Shown here piece by piece: positions 62,801 through 64,000 of a stretch of 64,000 nucleotides of DNA (position 1 is the stretch's first letter; every line of letters begins with the position of its first letter). The position numbers and the translations under genes were made by a program. The notes under the pieces were generated by a model. That model was given only the letters and a program-made list of their open reading frames with translations, did not search any database and was not told the DNA's origin. The DNA comes from Hypericum androsaemum. Lineage: Eukaryota > Streptophyta > Magnoliopsida > Malpighiales > Hypericaceae. The DNA is taken from contig OZ023184.1 in the NCBI GenBank assembly GCA_963995505.1, forward strand, positions 10,246,308 through 10,310,307, read 5' to 3'.

Positions 62801-64000
62801 ATGCCTTTTCCTTGCCTTTTCTTGCCTTTTCCTTGCCTTTTCTTTCCTTTTATTGCCTTTTCTTTCCTCATCTTTAATTTTTTGTATTTTCTTGCCTTTC
62901 CATCCCTAGTCTTGCCCTATCTTGCGTTATCTTGCCTTATCATGCCTTATCTTTCCTTTTCTTGCTTTTTCATGCCTTCTCTTGCCTTTTCTTTCCTTAT
63001 CTTTCATTTTCTTGCCTTATCTTACCTTATCTTTCCTTTTCTTTCCTTTTTTTGCCTTTTCTTGCCGTATCTTACCTTTTCTTGCCTTTTTTATCCTTTT
63101 CTTGCATTTTCTTTCCTTTTCTTGTCTTTTCATGCCTTTTCCTTGCCTTTTCTTGACTTTTCATGCCTTTTCCTTAATTTTTCTTTCCTTTTCTTGCCTT
63201 TTTCTTGCCTTTTCATGACTTTTCCATGCCTTTTCTTTCTTTATCTTGCCTTTTTCTTGCCTTTTCCTTGCCTTTTCTTTCCTTTTCTTGCCTTTTGTTG
63301 CCTTTTCTATGCCTTTTCTTTCCTTTTCTTTCCTTGTCATGCCTTTTCTGGCCTTATGTTTCCTTTTCCTTGTCTTTTCTTGCCATTTCTTTCCTTTTCT
63401 TTCCTTTTCCTTGCCTTTTCTCCCCTTTCTTTCCTAATCTTGCCTTTTCTTTCCATTTGCTTGCCTTTTCTTGCCTTATCTTGCCTTTTCTTTCCTTTTC
63501 TTGCCTTTTCTATCCATTTCATTCCTTATCTTGCCTTTTCATACCTTTTCCTTGCCTTTTCTTGCCATTTCTTTCCTTTTCTTGCCTTTTCTTTCCTTTT
63601 CCTAGCCTTTTCTACCCTTATCTTGCCTTTTCTTTCCTTTTCCTTGCCTTTTTTTTTCCTTTTCCTTGCTTTTTCTTGCATTTTCCTTGCTTTTTCTTTC
63701 CTTTTTCATGCTTTTTCTTACCTTTTCTTGCCTTTTTCTTGACTTTTCTTGCCTTTTCCTGCCTTTTCTTGCCTTTTCTTTCCTTTTCCTTGCCTTTTCT
63801 TGGCATTTCCCTGCCTTTTCTTGGCTTTTCCTTGTCTTTTCTTGAGTTTTCATGCCTTTTCCTTAATTTTTCTTTCCTTTTCTTGCCTTTTCCTTGCCTT
63901 TTCATGACTTTTCCATGCCTTTTCTTTCTTTATCTTGCCTTTTCTTGCCTTTTCCATGCCTTTTCTTTCCTTTTCTTTCCTTTTCATGCCTTATATTTCC

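Larger units (their letters stand above)
60184..64000. repeat. Type A satellite segment running off the right end of the window
   Basis: The array resumes with CCTTATCTTACATTTTCTTG and keeps the + strand pyrimidine orientation. It carries TTAGATATCC at 60424 and the AATTTT landmark near 62180. Two tandem duplications are clear: 50 bp at 60991/61041 and 70 bp at 62591/62661. The region near 61212-61560 is close to a repeat of that near 63222-63545, about 2.0 kb apart. No gene is present. Confidence 0.7.

Noticed and set aside
63618..63905. Minus-strand lysine/arginine-rich frames (such as this 95-codon one) resembling basic repeat proteins
   Set aside because: They are the reverse complement of the same monomer (QEKARKGKKR cycle) and occur wherever the satellite lacks TTA, CTA or TCA in frame.
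1..64000. Centromeric identity of the array
   Set aside because: It is possible, but nothing in the sequence proves it. I saw no recognisable CRM-type element with a coding domain, and CENH3 data would be needed.

Overview
This window is almost entirely a plant tandem-repeat array. About 55.5 kb of the 64 kb (1-27491, 35513-59709, 60184-64000) is one satellite built on the 10-bp monomer CCTTTTCTTG, mixed with 11-bp variants such as CCTTTTCCTTG and with substituted monomers (CCTTATCTTG, CCTTTTCTTT, CCTTTTCATG). All of it lies in one orientation: the + strand is about 90% pyrimidine with roughly one G per monomer. The array runs off both ends of the window. I see no host protein-coding gene, rRNA, tRNA or CRISPR. 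The host is most likely a flowering plant, because the embedded retroelements are of plant type (long LTRs beginning TGTAATACCCG, a primer site for initiator-Met tRNA). I cannot name the species.

The satellite is not a plain 10-mer ladder. Rare variant monomers act as landmarks and show higher-order repeats (HORs). Type A units are 6.8-7.2 kb: copy 1 near 1-7192, copy 2 near 7193-13983, and a partial third copy to about 18.66 kb. Type A sequence returns at about 25.3-27.5, 35.5-40.1, 51.3-59.7 and 60.2-64 kb. Type B is richer in CCTTATCTTG and in GATCTT...CTCGCC landmarks, and occupies about 18.66-25.3 and 44.65-51.3 kb. Between them, about 40.16-43.65 kb is a nearly perfect 1,742-bp tandem duplication. 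Many smaller tandem duplications (40, 50, 51, 70, 81, 109, 113 and 154 bp) sit inside these blocks.

Two non-satellite islands interrupt the array. The first (27492-35512) is a complete non-autonomous LTR retrotransposon with 2,380- and 2,381-bp LTRs, a perfect CTTTT target-site duplication, a primer-binding site and a polypurine tract, but a 3.26-kb interior with no credible gag-pol. It looks like a LARD-type derivative of a Ty3/gypsy element. The second (59710-60183) is a ~474-bp minus-strand fragment resembling a Ty1/copia-like LTR. It has no clear target duplication and appears to replace about 350 bp of satellite.

The long open frames over the satellite, up to 908 codons, are composition artefacts: the monomer lacks stop codons, and all three forward frames spell the same cyclic decapeptide PFLAFSCLFL (minus strand QEKARKGKKR). 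The points of most interest are physical and epigenetic. T-tracts are phased at the DNA helical repeat, the strands are extremely asymmetric, and the consensus has no CG or CHG methylation site. All block boundaries are hand-traced and approximate unless stated otherwise.
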